Positions 9,320 to 18,660 of a DNA stretch of 64,000 nucleotides are shown here, one piece after another. Location: positions 8,135-72,134 of the forward strand of contig CAJUDL010000016.1 of NCBI GenBank assembly GCA_910585285.1, given 5' to 3'. The notes beneath the pieces were generated by a model. That model ran no database searches. It was not told the origin of the DNA and worked only from the letters and a program-made list of their open reading frames with translations. A program made the position numbers and the translations under genes. The DNA is from an uncultured Muribaculaceae bacterium. Its GTDB lineage: Bacteria; Bacteroidota; Bacteroidia; Bacteroidales; Muribaculaceae. How positions within the stretch are numbered: position 1 is the stretch's first letter; every line of letters begins with the position of its first letter.

Positions 9320-9356
9320 TGATGCCATGAATTGATTCAAACTGCTTCTTAATCTT

Positions 9357-12300
9357 ATGGAATTAAGGGAAGCCGATAAACTTTTTGCAACGGAAGCGCG
9401 CACTGCAGCCGTAGAGAAAGCCTTGGGCGACAAAAAGATAAAACGGTTGCTCCTCTCCGGACTGGAAGGGAGTTCTGTCGCTATGCTGTTTGCGGCATTG
9501 AAGCCGCAGAAACATCCGGCACTGATTGTTGCCGATGATTTCGACACGGCGGGATATATCTATAATGACCTTTGCCAGATTCTTGGACCGGAGGCGGTGG
9601 GTATTTTCCCAAGTGGTTACAAACGGGATATCAAGTATGGTCAGCCTGATGCTCCATCGCAGATTCTGCGCACGGAAGTGCTCAATGCGTTGGGCGACAA
9701 GAAGAGCCCGTTAAGATATGTGATATCATATCCTGAAGCATTGGCAGAGAAAGTGGCGGATGCCGCCACGATTGCCGACAACAGTGTGTCGCTGAAGGTG
9801 GGAGGACGAATCATATTGTCGGACCTCACCGGAAGGCTTCGCGAACTCGGTTTTCGTGAAACGGAATATGTATATGAGCCGGGGCAGTTTGCCCGCAGAG
9901 GCTCAATTGTGGATGTATATTCCTATTCTTGTGAACTTCCTTATCGAATTGATTTCTTTGACGATGAAGTTGATTCGATACGCACTTTCAATGTGGAGAC
10001 GCAACTTAGTGAGGAGAAGCTTGAAAGCATCAATGTGCTTCCACCCTCGTCTTCGGAGACATCAGAAAAAGGTATAAGTCTTCTTGAATTTGTGGATGAT
10101 GGTACATTGGTGATGTGTCAGAGCCCGTCGTATCTTCTGGAGCGCGTAAAAGGGGTATCGGAAGAAACCTTTTCCTCAGCTGCGCTTATAGCTGATGAGG
10201 GTGATGCAAAAGCGATGGAGAAAGTGGTGGATGCTGAGGCTTTCATCCGCAGGTTTGCCGGAATGAAGGTTGTGAAATTCGGATCGCAAGGTTCCGATGC
10301 CGATTTCCGGGCGGATGCCGTCATTTCGTTCAATTGCGGTCCGCAGGCTCTCTATCACAAGAATTTTGAACTTATATCCGATAGTTTCCTGAAATTCCTT
10401 GCCGACGGTTATAGGATATTCATTCTGTCTGATTCTCCCTATCAGGCTGAACGGCTGCGGAATATTTTCGAGGATAGAGGAGATAATATACCTTTCACTG
10501 CCGTTGACCGCACACTGCATGAAGGTTTTGTGGATCACGACGGCAAGAACTGTTTCTTTACAGACCATCAGATATTCGACCGTTTCCATAAATATAACCT
10601 GAAGAGTGACCGCGCAAGAAGCGGTAAGCTGGCGCTGTCACTTCGTGAGCTTAACCAGATCGAGATAGGCGACTACATCGTGCATATCGACCATGGCATT
10701 GGAAAATTCGCCGGTCTTGTGCGCACGGATGTCAACGGTAAGCCACAGGAGATGATAAAACTCCTTTATCAGAACGACGATATTATTTTGGTGAGCATTC
10801 ACGCCCTTCACAAACTCTCGAAATACAGAGGTAAAGAAGGTGTGCCGCCGAAAATCAATAAACTCGGCAGCGGTGCATGGAACAAGCTCAAGGAACGCAC
10901 TAAAACCAAAGTCAAGGATATAGCCAGAGACCTCATCAAGCTTTATGCAGCACGGCGAGAAGAGAAAGGACATGCTTTCGCTCCCGATTCATATCTGCAG
11001 CATGAGCTTGAAGCCAGCTTCATATATGAAGACACTCCCGACCAGCTCAAAGCCACACAGGCTGTAAAGGCTGATATGGAATCACCCAAGCCGATGGACA
11101 GGCTTATCTGCGGTGATGTGGGCTTCGGCAAAACAGAGATCGCCATCCGCGCTGCCTTCAAGGCAGCTGTAGACGGCAAACAGACGGCTGTGCTTGTTCC
11201 AACCACAGTGCTGGCTATGCAGCATTACCACACTTTTGCGGATCGTCTCAAGGATCTCCCCGTGAGGGTTGATTTTATATCTCGTGCGCGAAAGCCCAAA
11301 GAGGTGAAGCAGATACTTGCCGATCTTGAGGCAGGTAAGATAGATATCCTCATAGGCACCCATAAGATTATTGGAAAAGGGGTGAAGTTTAAGGACCTCG
11401 GATTGCTAATAATCGATGAGGAACAGAAATTCGGAGTTGCGGTGAAAGAGAAACTCAAGCAGTTGAAAGTCAATGTCGATACGTTGACAATGAGTGCTAC
11501 GCCTATTCCTCGTACGCTTCAGTTCTCCCTTATGGGAGCTCGCGACTTGAGTTCGCTGAACACCCCTCCGGTCAACCGTCAGCCAGTAGTCACCAACGTC
11601 AGCAGTTTCGACGATGATGTGATAAAAGAGGCGGTGGAATTCGAGCTAAGCCGGAACGGACAGGTATTCTTCATCTCCAACCGAATCGAGAATTTAGCTC
11701 ATATCGAGAATACGTTACGAAGGTTGATTCCTCAGGTGCGTGTTGTTACAGCTCATGGTCAGATGCCTCCGGAAAGGGTAGAGCAGGCGATAATAGATTT
11801 TGCCAACAGGGATTACGATGTGTTGCTCTCGACCACTATTGTTGAAAACGGTATAGACATGCCCAATGTCAACACCATAATGGTGAACAATGCGCAGAAT
11901 TTCGGACTCAGCGAGCTGCATCAGTTGCGCGGCCGTGTTGGGCGTAGTTCGCGGAAAGCATTCTGTTATCTCCTTGTGCCACCAGGATTGCCCCTGACAC
12001 CTGTAGCCCGCAGACGACTGCAGGCAATTGAGAGCTTCAGCGATCTTGGCTCGGGAATACACATAGCGATGCAGGATCTCGATATACGCGGTGCCGGCAA
12101 TCTTCTTGGTGCCGAACAGAGTGGCTTTATTGCCGATCTTGGATATGAGGCATATCAGAAGATTCTCAAGGAATCTGTTTTAGAGTTGAAAACTGAAGAA
12201 TTTGCCGATACCTTTACCGATGTTGCAGCCGGGCAGGCTGAGGAATTTACTGCCGATTGCACTATTGAAAGCGATCTTGAACTCCGGATTCCGGCAGAGT

Positions 12301-12713
12301 ATGTGCCGCAGGAAAACGAGCGCATTACGCTCTACCGGCGTCTTGACAATATGGAGCGTCTTGAAAAGCTGGAAGAATTCCGGGCAGAACTGCGCGACCG
12401 CTTTGGCGAGATACCCTTCACCACTGAAGAACTTATCCGTGTAGTTCCTCTGAGAATGTCCGCCCGTCGCCTTGGCATAGAACGTCTGGTGCTTAAAGGA
12501 GGAAAGATGCGTGTCTATTTTGTCGGTGATGACAATAAAGCCTACTATAATTCCACAGCCTTCGGCAAAGTTCTGATGTATCTGCAACAGAATCCCCGAC
12601 TATGTGAGCTGAGGGAAGTGAACGGAAAAAGATATATAATGATAGACAATGTGCCGGGAGTATCCGATGCTCTTGATATCTTCAATATTATAGAAAATTC
12701 TAATCCCATCTGA
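9357..12713 (+). CDS. mfd: Transcription-repair coupling factor
   Basis: A 1118-residue protein with the complete Mfd order. UvrB-homology domains occupy roughly residues 1-350. The RNA polymerase interaction domain is near 430-500 (EIGDYIVHIDHGIGKF). A RecG-like translocase follows, with Walker A GDVGFGKTE near 585, the DEEQ box at about 685 and SATPIPRTL just after, then QLRGRVGRS. A C-terminal TRCF regulatory domain ends near 1100. It removes stalled RNA polymerase at lesions and recruits UvrA. Length and motifs are normal and the frame is intact. Confidence 0.97.
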   Translation: MELREADKLFATEARTAAVEKALGDKKIKRLLLSGLEGSSVAMLFAALKPQKHPALIVADDFDTAGYIYNDLCQILGPEAVGIFPSGYKRDIKYGQPDAPSQILRTEVLNALGDKKSPLRYVISYPEALAEKVADAATIADNSVSLKVGGRIILSDLTGRLRELGFRETEYVYEPGQFARRGSIVDVYSYSCELPYRIDFFDDEVDSIRTFNVETQLSEEKLESINVLPPSSSETSEKGISLLEFVDDGTLVMCQSPSYLLERVKGVSEETFSSAALIADEGDAKAMEKVVDAEAFIRRFAGMKVVKFGSQGSDADFRADAVISFNCGPQALYHKNFELISDSFLKFLADGYRIFILSDSPYQAERLRNIFEDRGDNIPFTAVDRTLHEGFVDHDGKNCFFTDHQIFDRFHKYNLKSDRARSGKLALSLRELNQIEIGDYIVHIDHGIGKFAGLVRTDVNGKPQEMIKLLYQNDDIILVSIHALHKLSKYRGKEGVPPKINKLGSGAWNKLKERTKTKVKDIARDLIKLYAARREEKGHAFAPDSYLQHELEASFIYEDTPDQLKATQAVKADMESPKPMDRLICGDVGFGKTEIAIRAAFKAAVDGKQTAVLVPTTVLAMQHYHTFADRLKDLPVRVDFISRARKPKEVKQILADLEAGKIDILIGTHKIIGKGVKFKDLGLLIIDEEQKFGVAVKEKLKQLKVNVDTLTMSATPIPRTLQFSLMGARDLSSLNTPPVNRQPVVTNVSSFDDDVIKEAVEFELSRNGQVFFISNRIENLAHIENTLRRLIPQVRVVTAHGQMPPERVEQAIIDFANRDYDVLLSTTIVENGIDMPNVNTIMVNNAQNFGLSELHQLRGRVGRSSRKAFCYLLVPPGLPLTPVARRRLQAIESFSDLGSGIHIAMQDLDIRGAGNLLGAEQSGFIADLGYEAYQKILKESVLELKTEEFADTFTDVAAGQAEEFTADCTIESDLELRIPAEYVPQENERITLYRRLDNMERLEKLEEFRAELRDRFGEIPFTTEELIRVVPLRMSARRLGIERLVLKGGKMRVYFVGDDNKAYYNSTAFGKVLMYLQQNPRLCELREVNGKRYIMIDNVPGVSDALDIFNIIENSNPI

Positions 12714-12765
12714 TCTGACTTCATAAAATTTGTTACTTACTTATGCATAATTCCTGAAATTTCAT

Positions 12766-12773
12766 TAACTTTG
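12766..12773 (+). promoter_or_regulatory. Bacteroides-type -7 box before pyrH
   Basis: TAACTTTG matches TAnnTTTG in the 100-base gap after mfd, about 50 bases before the pyrH ATG. No good -33 element was seen at the standard spacing. Confidence 0.5.
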
Positions 12774-12822
12774 GGGAATTGAAATTTCATCACTTATACA
12801 TATCGTTTAAATTTTGTTACTT

Positions 12823-13533
12823 ATGATGAAATATAAAAGAGTACTGTTAAAACTCTCCGGAGAATCTCTTGCTGCCGGTCATGGCACAGGAATCGATACC
12901 GATCGTCTGAATGCATATGCACGTCAGATTAAAGAGATGGTTGAAGCCGGTGTAGAGATAGGGATAGTGATTGGTGGTGGCAATATCTTCCGTGGTCTTT
13001 CGGGAGCAGGAAAAGGTTTTGACCGTGTAAAGGGTGACCAGATGGGAATGCTTGCCACTGTGATCAATTCATTAGCGTTAAGCTCAGCCCTTGAGGCCAT
13101 GGGACAGCCTGCGCAGGTGTTTACAGCTATAGCCATGCATCCCATAGGGGAGCATTATTCTAAATGGCGTGCCATAAAAGCCATGGAAGAGGGGAAGGTT
13201 GCCATCATAAGTTGCGGCACAGGGAATCCTTATTTCACCACGGATACCGGTTCTGCACTTCGTGCCATCGAGATTGAAGCTGATGTGATGCTCAAGGGCA
13301 CGCGTGTTGACGGTGTTTATACTGCCGATCCTGAAAAAGATCCTTCAGCTGTGAAATTTGATGAAATCACGTATGACGAAGTGCTTGCACGCGGTCTCAA
13401 AGTGATGGATCTCACAGCCACTGCATTATGTAAGGAAAACAAGATGCCTATCTATGTCTTTAACATGGATATAGAGGGCAATCTGAAGAAGATGCTTACC
13501 GGCGACAATATCGGAACGCTCGTCAAGAATTAG
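12823..13533 (+). CDS. pyrH: UMP kinase
   Basis: A 236-residue amino-acid-kinase-fold enzyme that phosphorylates UMP to UDP. Motifs are KRVLLKLSGESL at the N-terminus, IGIVIGGGNIFRG, DQMGMLATVINSLAL, and GTGNPYFTTDTGSALRAIE, the nucleotide and UMP sites of hexameric bacterial PyrH. I start at the first ATG of an ATG-ATG pair (12823). The frame also has a TTG nine bases upstream, which is less likely. frr follows after a repeat-filled gap; pyrH-frr is the usual pairing. Confidence 0.95.
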   Translation: MMKYKRVLLKLSGESLAAGHGTGIDTDRLNAYARQIKEMVEAGVEIGIVIGGGNIFRGLSGAGKGFDRVKGDQMGMLATVINSLALSSALEAMGQPAQVFTAIAMHPIGEHYSKWRAIKAMEEGKVAIISCGTGNPYFTTDTGSALRAIEIEADVMLKGTRVDGVYTADPEKDPSAVKFDEITYDEVLARGLKVMDLTATALCKENKMPIYVFNMDIEGNLKKMLTGDNIGTLVKN

Positions 13534-13628
13534 ATATTAGGCTTTAGAACAATTCGGCGAAGCTTTCTAATGCCTAAAGCCTTAAACCTAAAACCTCATT
13601 AAACATTACACATTAAACATTAAATATA
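13530..13628. repeat. Heptamer-phased element, pyrH-frr gap (families B and A)
   Basis: From 13530 there are three TTAGnnn units, overlapping the pyrH stop codon. A non-periodic core with TTCGGCGAAGCTTTCTAA (13553-13570) follows. From about 13573 come CCTnnnn units, which change at about 13594 into nnACATT-like units and run up to the frr ATG at 13631. The 18-bp core recurs exactly in inverted orientation at 60395-60412. Confidence 0.8.
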
Positions 13629-13630
13629 AG

Positions 13631-14188
13631 ATGGAAGTAAAAGAATATCTTGGTAATGCTGAGGATAATATGCAGCTTGCCGTTGACTATCTGGAGGACA
13701 CGCTTTCGCATATCCGCGCCGGTAAAGCCTCTGCCCGTTTGCTTGATGGCATCCGAGTGGATTATTACGGTTCGCAGGCTCCTATCTCAAACGTTGCCAA
13801 CATCAGTGTTCCCGATGCGCGCACAATCGCTATAACACCTTGGGAAAAATCGATGTTCAAAGAGATTGAGAAAGCCATTATCAACTCTGATCTGGGCATC
13901 ACCCCCGAGAACAATGGGGAGGTAATCAGGATCTCTATTCCACCTCTTACCGAAGATCGTCGTAAACAACTCGTGAAGCAATCTAAAGGTGAGGCTGAGA
14001 ATGCAAAGGTTTCAGTGCGCAATGCACGTCGCGAGGCAATCGAAGGGTTGAAAAAAGAGATCAAGAATGGTCTGAGCGAGGATGTGGAGAAGGATGCCGA
14101 GAATGACGTCCAGAAAATCCATGACAAGTATATGAAGAAAATTGACGCCCTCTTTGCTGAGAAAGAGAAAGAAATCCTGACTGTGTAA
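13631..14188 (+). CDS. frr: Ribosome recycling factor
   Basis: A 185-residue protein of normal RRF length with helical tRNA-mimic architecture. Diagnostic stretches are HIRAGKASARLLDGIRVDYYG, PWEKSMFKEIEKAI, and a C-terminal helix with QKIHDKYMKKID. It acts with EF-G to split post-termination ribosomes. It follows pyrH on the same strand, and its leader is a heptamer-phased repeat ending just before the ATG. Confidence 0.96.
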   Translation: MEVKEYLGNAEDNMQLAVDYLEDTLSHIRAGKASARLLDGIRVDYYGSQAPISNVANISVPDARTIAITPWEKSMFKEIEKAIINSDLGITPENNGEVIRISIPPLTEDRRKQLVKQSKGEAENAKVSVRNARREAIEGLKKEIKNGLSEDVEKDAENDVQKIHDKYMKKIDALFAEKEKEILTV

Positions 14189-14224
14189 ACTTTATAGGTT
14201 TATAATACTGTAAACTAACTGTTT

Positions 14225-15187
14225 ATGCCTGAGTTAATCAGCATAATTGTGCCGGTTTACGGCGTGGAGAAATATTTGCGCCAATGCGTTGACAGCGTGT
14301 TGGCGCAAACTTATTCTAACTGGGAGCTTATCCTTGTAGATGATGGTTCAAAGGATACTTGTCCGGCAATATGTGATGAATATGCCGCAAAGGATTCTCG
14401 CATAAAAGTGATACATCAAGAAAACGGAGGATTATCATGTGCCCGAAACGCAGGTTTAAAAGATTCCTATGGCAGTTTTGTAACATTTTTGGATGCAGAT
14501 GATGCATTTCATCCTCTATTTTTAGAGATATCGTTAGATGTTATTAATAGGATGGGAGCTGATGTGTCTTGCGTATGTTTCACAACAAATGAATTTTCGG
14601 TAAATTCTTATAAATCCGATAGATCTTTTGGATGTGTTGAATATATGTGTGATATTTTTTATCAAAAAAAATATGATTGCACGCATTCTGCATGGGGTAA
14701 ATTATACAAACGAAATCTTTTGCCGAAACAACCTTTTACTGTTGGTATAGGATATGAAGATCTGGATGCTTTTTATAGATATTTTCCTCAGTTCGAAAAA
14801 ATTGCTGTAAGTTATCGTAAATTGTATTATTATCGTCAGAATCCAGAGAGCTATTTGCATAAATTTAATATTGGGAGGGCAGATGTGCTGGATGTGACCG
14901 ATAGAATAGTTGAATATTTTGGAGAAAAAGGGGAATATCCTAATAAAGATCTTCTACGGGCAGCTAAAGATAGAAGAATGAGTGCGCATTTTAACATATT
15001 CTGTCTGATGTCTGTGAATAAATATCATGACAATAATCTGGAGAAAAGATGTTGGAATGTCATAAAAAAGGAGAGATTAAACAGTCTCTTAAATCCCAAT
15101 GTAAGATTAAAAAATAAAATAGGTGCATTCCTTTCATATTTCGGCAAGACCCCCCTACGCATCCTCGCGCGTTTTATCTATACCTAA
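14225..15187 (+). CDS. Family 2 glycosyltransferase
   Basis: A 320-residue GT2 (GT-A fold) enzyme. The N-terminus has SIIVPVYGVEKYLRQCVDSVLAQ, ELILVDDGSKD and NGGLSCARNAGL. The metal-binding motif FLDADDAF sits near residue 95. No membrane segments were seen, so it is probably a cytoplasmic transferase for a surface glycan, with unknown donor and acceptor. It sits alone between frr and a convergent minus-strand operon. From about 14,560 to 15,130 the DNA is clearly more AT-rich than its neighbours, while both ends look like local DNA, suggesting transfer or mosaic origin. The stop codon lies in a heptamer-phased repeat. Confidence 0.85.
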   Translation: MPELISIIVPVYGVEKYLRQCVDSVLAQTYSNWELILVDDGSKDTCPAICDEYAAKDSRIKVIHQENGGLSCARNAGLKDSYGSFVTFLDADDAFHPLFLEISLDVINRMGADVSCVCFTTNEFSVNSYKSDRSFGCVEYMCDIFYQKKYDCTHSAWGKLYKRNLLPKQPFTVGIGYEDLDAFYRYFPQFEKIAVSYRKLYYYRQNPESYLHKFNIGRADVLDVTDRIVEYFGEKGEYPNKDLLRAAKDRRMSAHFNIFCLMSVNKYHDNNLEKRCWNVIKKERLNSLLNPNVRLKNKIGAFLSYFGKTPLRILARFIYT

Positions 15188-15231
15188 CCCACTTATTACC
15201 TTTACCCTTTTCCCTATAACCTTTTCCCTTG
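15183..15231. repeat. Single-arm heptamer-phased repeat (family D type)
   Basis: Seven units on a 7-base period, mostly nnCCTTT or nCCCTTT, fill the gap between the convergent GT2 and DUF4294 genes. They overlap the GT2 stop codon. No matching inverted arm is visible. Confidence 0.65.
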
Positions 15232-15870
15232 TCATAGTGCCCCTTGCTCGATAAGGGTGGCGATGCGGTCGATCATCGCATCATCTTTGTTTTTCTCGGG
15301 ATGAAAGCCGGCTTTCATATTCATGCCGAAGAATCTGCCGAATGTTTGCCAGAAACCGGCGCGGAATGAACCTAAAAAAGCTTTCACTATATTGAATGAC
15401 GACTGGTCTGTTTCCCTGTTGATCAACTTCAGCAATACCTTACCTTGGTTTTTTGTCATTGTTTTAACCACGGGTTTATATTGCTCGAAAATATCTTTCT
15501 CAAGGCGTTTCAGATGGCGTTCGCGTTCCTTCTTGTCGGGAATGGTCTGAATATACTCGTATGTTTCGCATAATGTTGCGAATGCCAATTTGGCATATGG
15601 AAGAGTCTTGCGAACATCTCTGACTGTGCGCCAATAATATTGTTCCTGTTTCTTATTCTTGAATTTGAGGGGTGGGAAGACCACTAAATCGCGAATGAAG
15701 GTATATCGGCAGGTATCGCCATATTCATCCACAATATATTTATGTCCCTTATAAGCTTTGACTTTAAGACGTAACTCACCACCTTCCTCCTGGGCTTGAG
15801 CATATACCGGCGAGGAGAAAGAGAAGGTGGCAGTAACTGCAACCAGAATCAATATGAGCCGTCTAATCAT
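15232..15870 (-). CDS. DUF4294 family exported protein
   Basis: About 212 residues. The start is the ATG at 15870; a TTG one codon upstream is less likely. A signal peptide (MIRRLILILVAVTATFSFS) precedes the mature domain, which has YIVDEYGDTCRYTFIRDLVVFPPLKFKNKKQ and a KTLPYAKLA segment that I associate with DUF4294, a Bacteroidetes family of unknown function. It is rich in basic helices and lacks recognised catalytic motifs. It overlaps the end of the WbqC-like gene by 8 bases, so lepB, the WbqC-like gene and this gene form one operon. Confidence 0.8.
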   Translation of the reverse strand: MIRRLILILVAVTATFSFSSPVYAQAQEEGGELRLKVKAYKGHKYIVDEYGDTCRYTFIRDLVVFPPLKFKNKKQEQYYWRTVRDVRKTLPYAKLAFATLCETYEYIQTIPDKKERERHLKRLEKDIFEQYKPVVKTMTKNQGKVLLKLINRETDQSSFNIVKAFLGSFRAGFWQTFGRFFGMNMKAGFHPEKNKDDAMIDRIATLIEQGAL

Positions 15871-16393
15871 CAAAAATTACAAAAGCCGTGTTTTTCCCTA
15901 AACGGAAGAGAGAGTCAAAAATTGAATAATTTAAGTTAACTTTTGTTTCCAATTCCCCTTTAAGCTGTCTAAGCCGTTGTGGATTTATTAAATTCATTTC
16001 ATCTATTGCCTTGCGAATGGAATCCACATCAAGAAACCTATAAACGAACTCAAACAATTCTCGGTTAAATTCTCCCAATGAGCCATTACTCTTCTCTCTG
16101 TAGATTTTCTCAAGCTCAGGGAAGATATATGGAAAATAAGGAGTCTTGCCATACGCGGCATTTATGGCGCCCAAATGTTCTTGCCTCCATCTTCCATGAT
16201 CGGAAATCATGATTTTATCAAGGTTTATATCTGAACGTTTCAATATGCCGCTCCCTCCAACAACGGGAATTGACAAAATCCTGTCTCCCTCAATAATGGT
16301 TCGGGCAAAACCTTTTCCCGGTGAGACACGCACCCCTGCCAGAATCTTACGTGTCATAGATAAATCGGGAGCGAAGGGAATCTGGCTGTTCAT
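15863..16393 (-). CDS. WbqC-like protein, short N-terminus
   Basis: A 176-residue protein with the WbqC core: ISDHGRWRQEHLGAINAAYGKTPYFPYIFPELEKIY. WbqC-family proteins are often near polysaccharide genes and biochemically undefined. As I know the family, members usually begin with a segment containing a YLPP-like motif; that part is absent here. The ATG overlaps the lepB stop by four bases (16390-16393), which supports this start. In Bacteroidales a WbqC gene directly after lepB is common, so the call also rests on context. Confidence 0.75.
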   Translation of the reverse strand: MNSQIPFAPDLSMTRKILAGVRVSPGKGFARTIIEGDRILSIPVVGGSGILKRSDINLDKIMISDHGRWRQEHLGAINAAYGKTPYFPYIFPELEKIYREKSNGSLGEFNRELFEFVYRFLDVDSIRKAIDEMNLINPQRLRQLKGELETKVNLNYSIFDSLFRLGKNTAFVIFDD

Positions 16394-17808
16394 TCCCCTC
16401 GCATGTTTTTACCATCGGGATTCGGATTGGCGAAAACTCTGTTCCAACGAATCTTTCCATCGAAAAGACCGCGTTCCTGATCAAACGAGGCAATGATGAA
16501 TAATGGAGAACCCACGATGTGATCTTCCGGCACAAATCCCCAGAAGCGGCTGTCGGCAGATCTGTCGCGGTTATCACCCATCATCCAGTAATAATCCATC
16601 TTAAAGGTATAATATTCTGTTTCCTTACCGTTGATGTATATTTTACCATCGCGCATTTTCAGATCATTACCTTCATATGTGCGTATTGCACGCTCATAGA
16701 TGGGATAATTTTCCGGTGTGAGATGCAAAGTCACACCCCTTTCAGGAATCCATAGTTCACCCATGTCGGTTCTGGTCCAGCCATAATCAGCTCCAAGCGG
16801 GAATATACCTCCCAATTCGAAAAGTCCGCTCTGGCTCTCTCTTTGCAGAGGACCTATAACCTCATGCCATTTCTCAATTTCTGCCTTCATGGCGGCAGTA
16901 AGTGGGACATCATAATATGAGAATCCAGCCGCCTCATTGCGTGCCGGCATACCACCATAGTCTTCCCCTCGAACACCGAGTTCATGCCATTTCTCAGCGG
17001 AAATGGGTCCGTTTACAGGCACAATATAGTTATATTGCACGTTCTCCGGTTCGGGAAGAGGCTTGCCGTTGATATATATTGTATCTCCCGCTATCTTCAG
17101 ACGATCGCCGGGGAGTCCGATTGCTCGTTTTACGTAATTCTCACGGCGGTCAACCGGTCGCCACACCACTTCTCCGAAGATGTTGCTGTTAGCCTTCATA
17201 TAAGCCAACGGATCCTCTATTCCTTCTCTCCGCAATTCATAGCTGATCTGATAATAGTCGGGATTAGGGATTTTTGTTGCAACCGTGTCTCCCTGCGGAT
17301 AGTTGAAGACCACAATGTCTCCACGCTTTATCGATCGGAATCCCGGCATGCGATGATAGTCGAGTTGGGGCTTTTCGAGATAGCTTTTGGTGTTTATTAT
17401 CGGCATGGTGTGTTGCGCCAGAGGGAAATGTATAGGAGTTTGAGGCACACGCGCACCATAGATGGTTTTGTTTACCCAAAGTCGGTCGCCCACAAGAAGT
17501 GATTTCTCAAGACTTGAGGAAGGAATTTCATATTGCTGACCTACGAAAGCGAATACGAAATATATAAGCACGAGTGCGTACACGATGGCATCCACCCATG
17601 CCATCACTGTGCGTGTGGCTCCTTTTTTCTTTTTCCACCATCCCCAAGGAATAAAGTTGGTGATGTATATGTCGAGTAATATCAGCCAAAGAAACAGCAG
17701 CCAGGGATTACCCATAAGAATAACCCATAGGAAGAAAATTGCTGAAACTATGCCGAACCGTATCCAGCGTGTGGTCTTGATATGTCGAAGACGCTCTATT
17801 ATAGACAT
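16390..17808 (-). CDS. lepB: Signal peptidase I (long Bacteroidetes form)
   Basis: A 472-residue S26 signal peptidase. Membrane segments are near residues 18-50 and 70-90. The catalytic box IPSSSLEKSL follows, with Ser99 the likely nucleophile, then YVKRAIGLPGD with the general-base lysine, and MGDNRDRSADSRFWGFVP near the C-terminus. It is much longer than E. coli LepB because of insertions between the boxes, which is usual for this phylum. It cleaves signal peptides at the outer face of the inner membrane. It is the first gene of a tight operon with the WbqC-like and DUF4294 genes, and a heptamer-phased palindrome forms its leader. Confidence 0.93.
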   Translation of the reverse strand: MSIIERLRHIKTTRWIRFGIVSAIFFLWVILMGNPWLLFLWLILLDIYITNFIPWGWWKKKKGATRTVMAWVDAIVYALVLIYFVFAFVGQQYEIPSSSLEKSLLVGDRLWVNKTIYGARVPQTPIHFPLAQHTMPIINTKSYLEKPQLDYHRMPGFRSIKRGDIVVFNYPQGDTVATKIPNPDYYQISYELRREGIEDPLAYMKANSNIFGEVVWRPVDRRENYVKRAIGLPGDRLKIAGDTIYINGKPLPEPENVQYNYIVPVNGPISAEKWHELGVRGEDYGGMPARNEAAGFSYYDVPLTAAMKAEIEKWHEVIGPLQRESQSGLFELGGIFPLGADYGWTRTDMGELWIPERGVTLHLTPENYPIYERAIRTYEGNDLKMRDGKIYINGKETEYYTFKMDYYWMMGDNRDRSADSRFWGFVPEDHIVGSPLFIIASFDQERGLFDGKIRWNRVFANPNPDGKNMRGE

Positions 17809-17813
17809 TTCGT

Positions 17814-17911
17814 ATAATGTTTAATGTGAAATGTTCAATGTGTAATGTGAAATGTGTAATGGGGTTAGCGTCAGCTTAATTAAACATTTCACATTTCACA
17901 TTAAACATTAT
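17814..17911. repeat. Heptamer-phased palindrome, dapB-lepB gap (family A)
   Basis: Left arm: seven consecutive 7-base units of the form nnAATGT or AATGG (17814-17862). Right arm: four ACATTnn units (17884-17911). The arms are complementary over most of their length and flank about 21 bases. Transcripts across it could fold into a long AT-rich hairpin. It sits directly upstream of the lepB ATG and downstream of the dapB stop. Confidence 0.85.
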
Positions 17912-18658
17912 TTAAAAGTTAAAGACTTCATTGATTGTGTGGAATCCTTTTTTGTCGGCAAGCCATTCTGCTGCCAAAACAGCTCCCAAGGCAAAACCTT
18001 CCCTCGATTTGGCACTATGGGTGATAGTGATGCTGTCTACATCAGAATTCCAGTCGATTGTATGAATGCCGGGAACCTCGCCGGTGCGTATATGATCGAT
18101 TTCCATAAGTTCCCCGTTATTGTCAGAGCTTATTTTGCAGCATGTTTCAGCTCCTTCGGGTTCGCACCAGCCGGAAATACGCTCTGTCTCTTCGATGATC
18201 TCCTCAGCTAACGTAATGGCTGTGCCGGAGGGATGATCGAGTTTGTGTATGTGGTGAGTCTCAACTATATGGGGACGATACTGAGGGAAGCCGTTCATTA
18301 TCCTTGCGAGATATCTGTTAACAGCCATGAAGATATTTACTCCTACGGAAAAATTGGAGGCAAAGAGGAACGTATTTTTTCCATCTTCACATAAATCCTT
18401 GATTTCCGGCATTGCATCGGTCCAGCCTGTTGTGCCGCAAACCACAGGCACTCCTTGTTCGAATGATTTGCGAATATTGCCCACGGCTGTAGCAGGAGTG
18501 GAAAATTCGATCACGCAGTCAGCCGAACGAAAGGCATCGCTGTCGAAATCCGCAGTGTTATCTTTATCTATGATGCACACCACATTATGGTGGCGCTCTT
18601 TTGCTATTCTTTCAATGATATGACCCATCTTGCCATATCCTGTCAATGCGATATTCAT
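17912..18658 (-). CDS. dapB: 4-hydroxy-tetrahydrodipicolinate reductase
   Basis: A 248-residue DapB. The N-terminal NAD(P)-binding motif is ALTGYGKMGHIIERIA. VVCGTTGWTD and the catalytic signature ETHHIHKLDHPSGTA near residue 140 are both present. The enzyme reduces the dihydrodipicolinate precursor in lysine and diaminopimelate synthesis. It ends about 100 bases before lepB and starts two bases after the end of the PCMD-like gene, so those two are probably cotranscribed. Confidence 0.95.
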   Translation of the reverse strand: MNIALTGYGKMGHIIERIAKERHHNVVCIIDKDNTADFDSDAFRSADCVIEFSTPATAVGNIRKSFEQGVPVVCGTTGWTDAMPEIKDLCEDGKNTFLFASNFSVGVNIFMAVNRYLARIMNGFPQYRPHIVETHHIHKLDHPSGTAITLAEEIIEETERISGWCEPEGAETCCKISSDNNGELMEIDHIRTGEVPGIHTIDWNSDVDSITITHSAKSREGFALGAVLAAEWLADKKGFHTINEVFNF

Positions 18659-18660
18659 AA

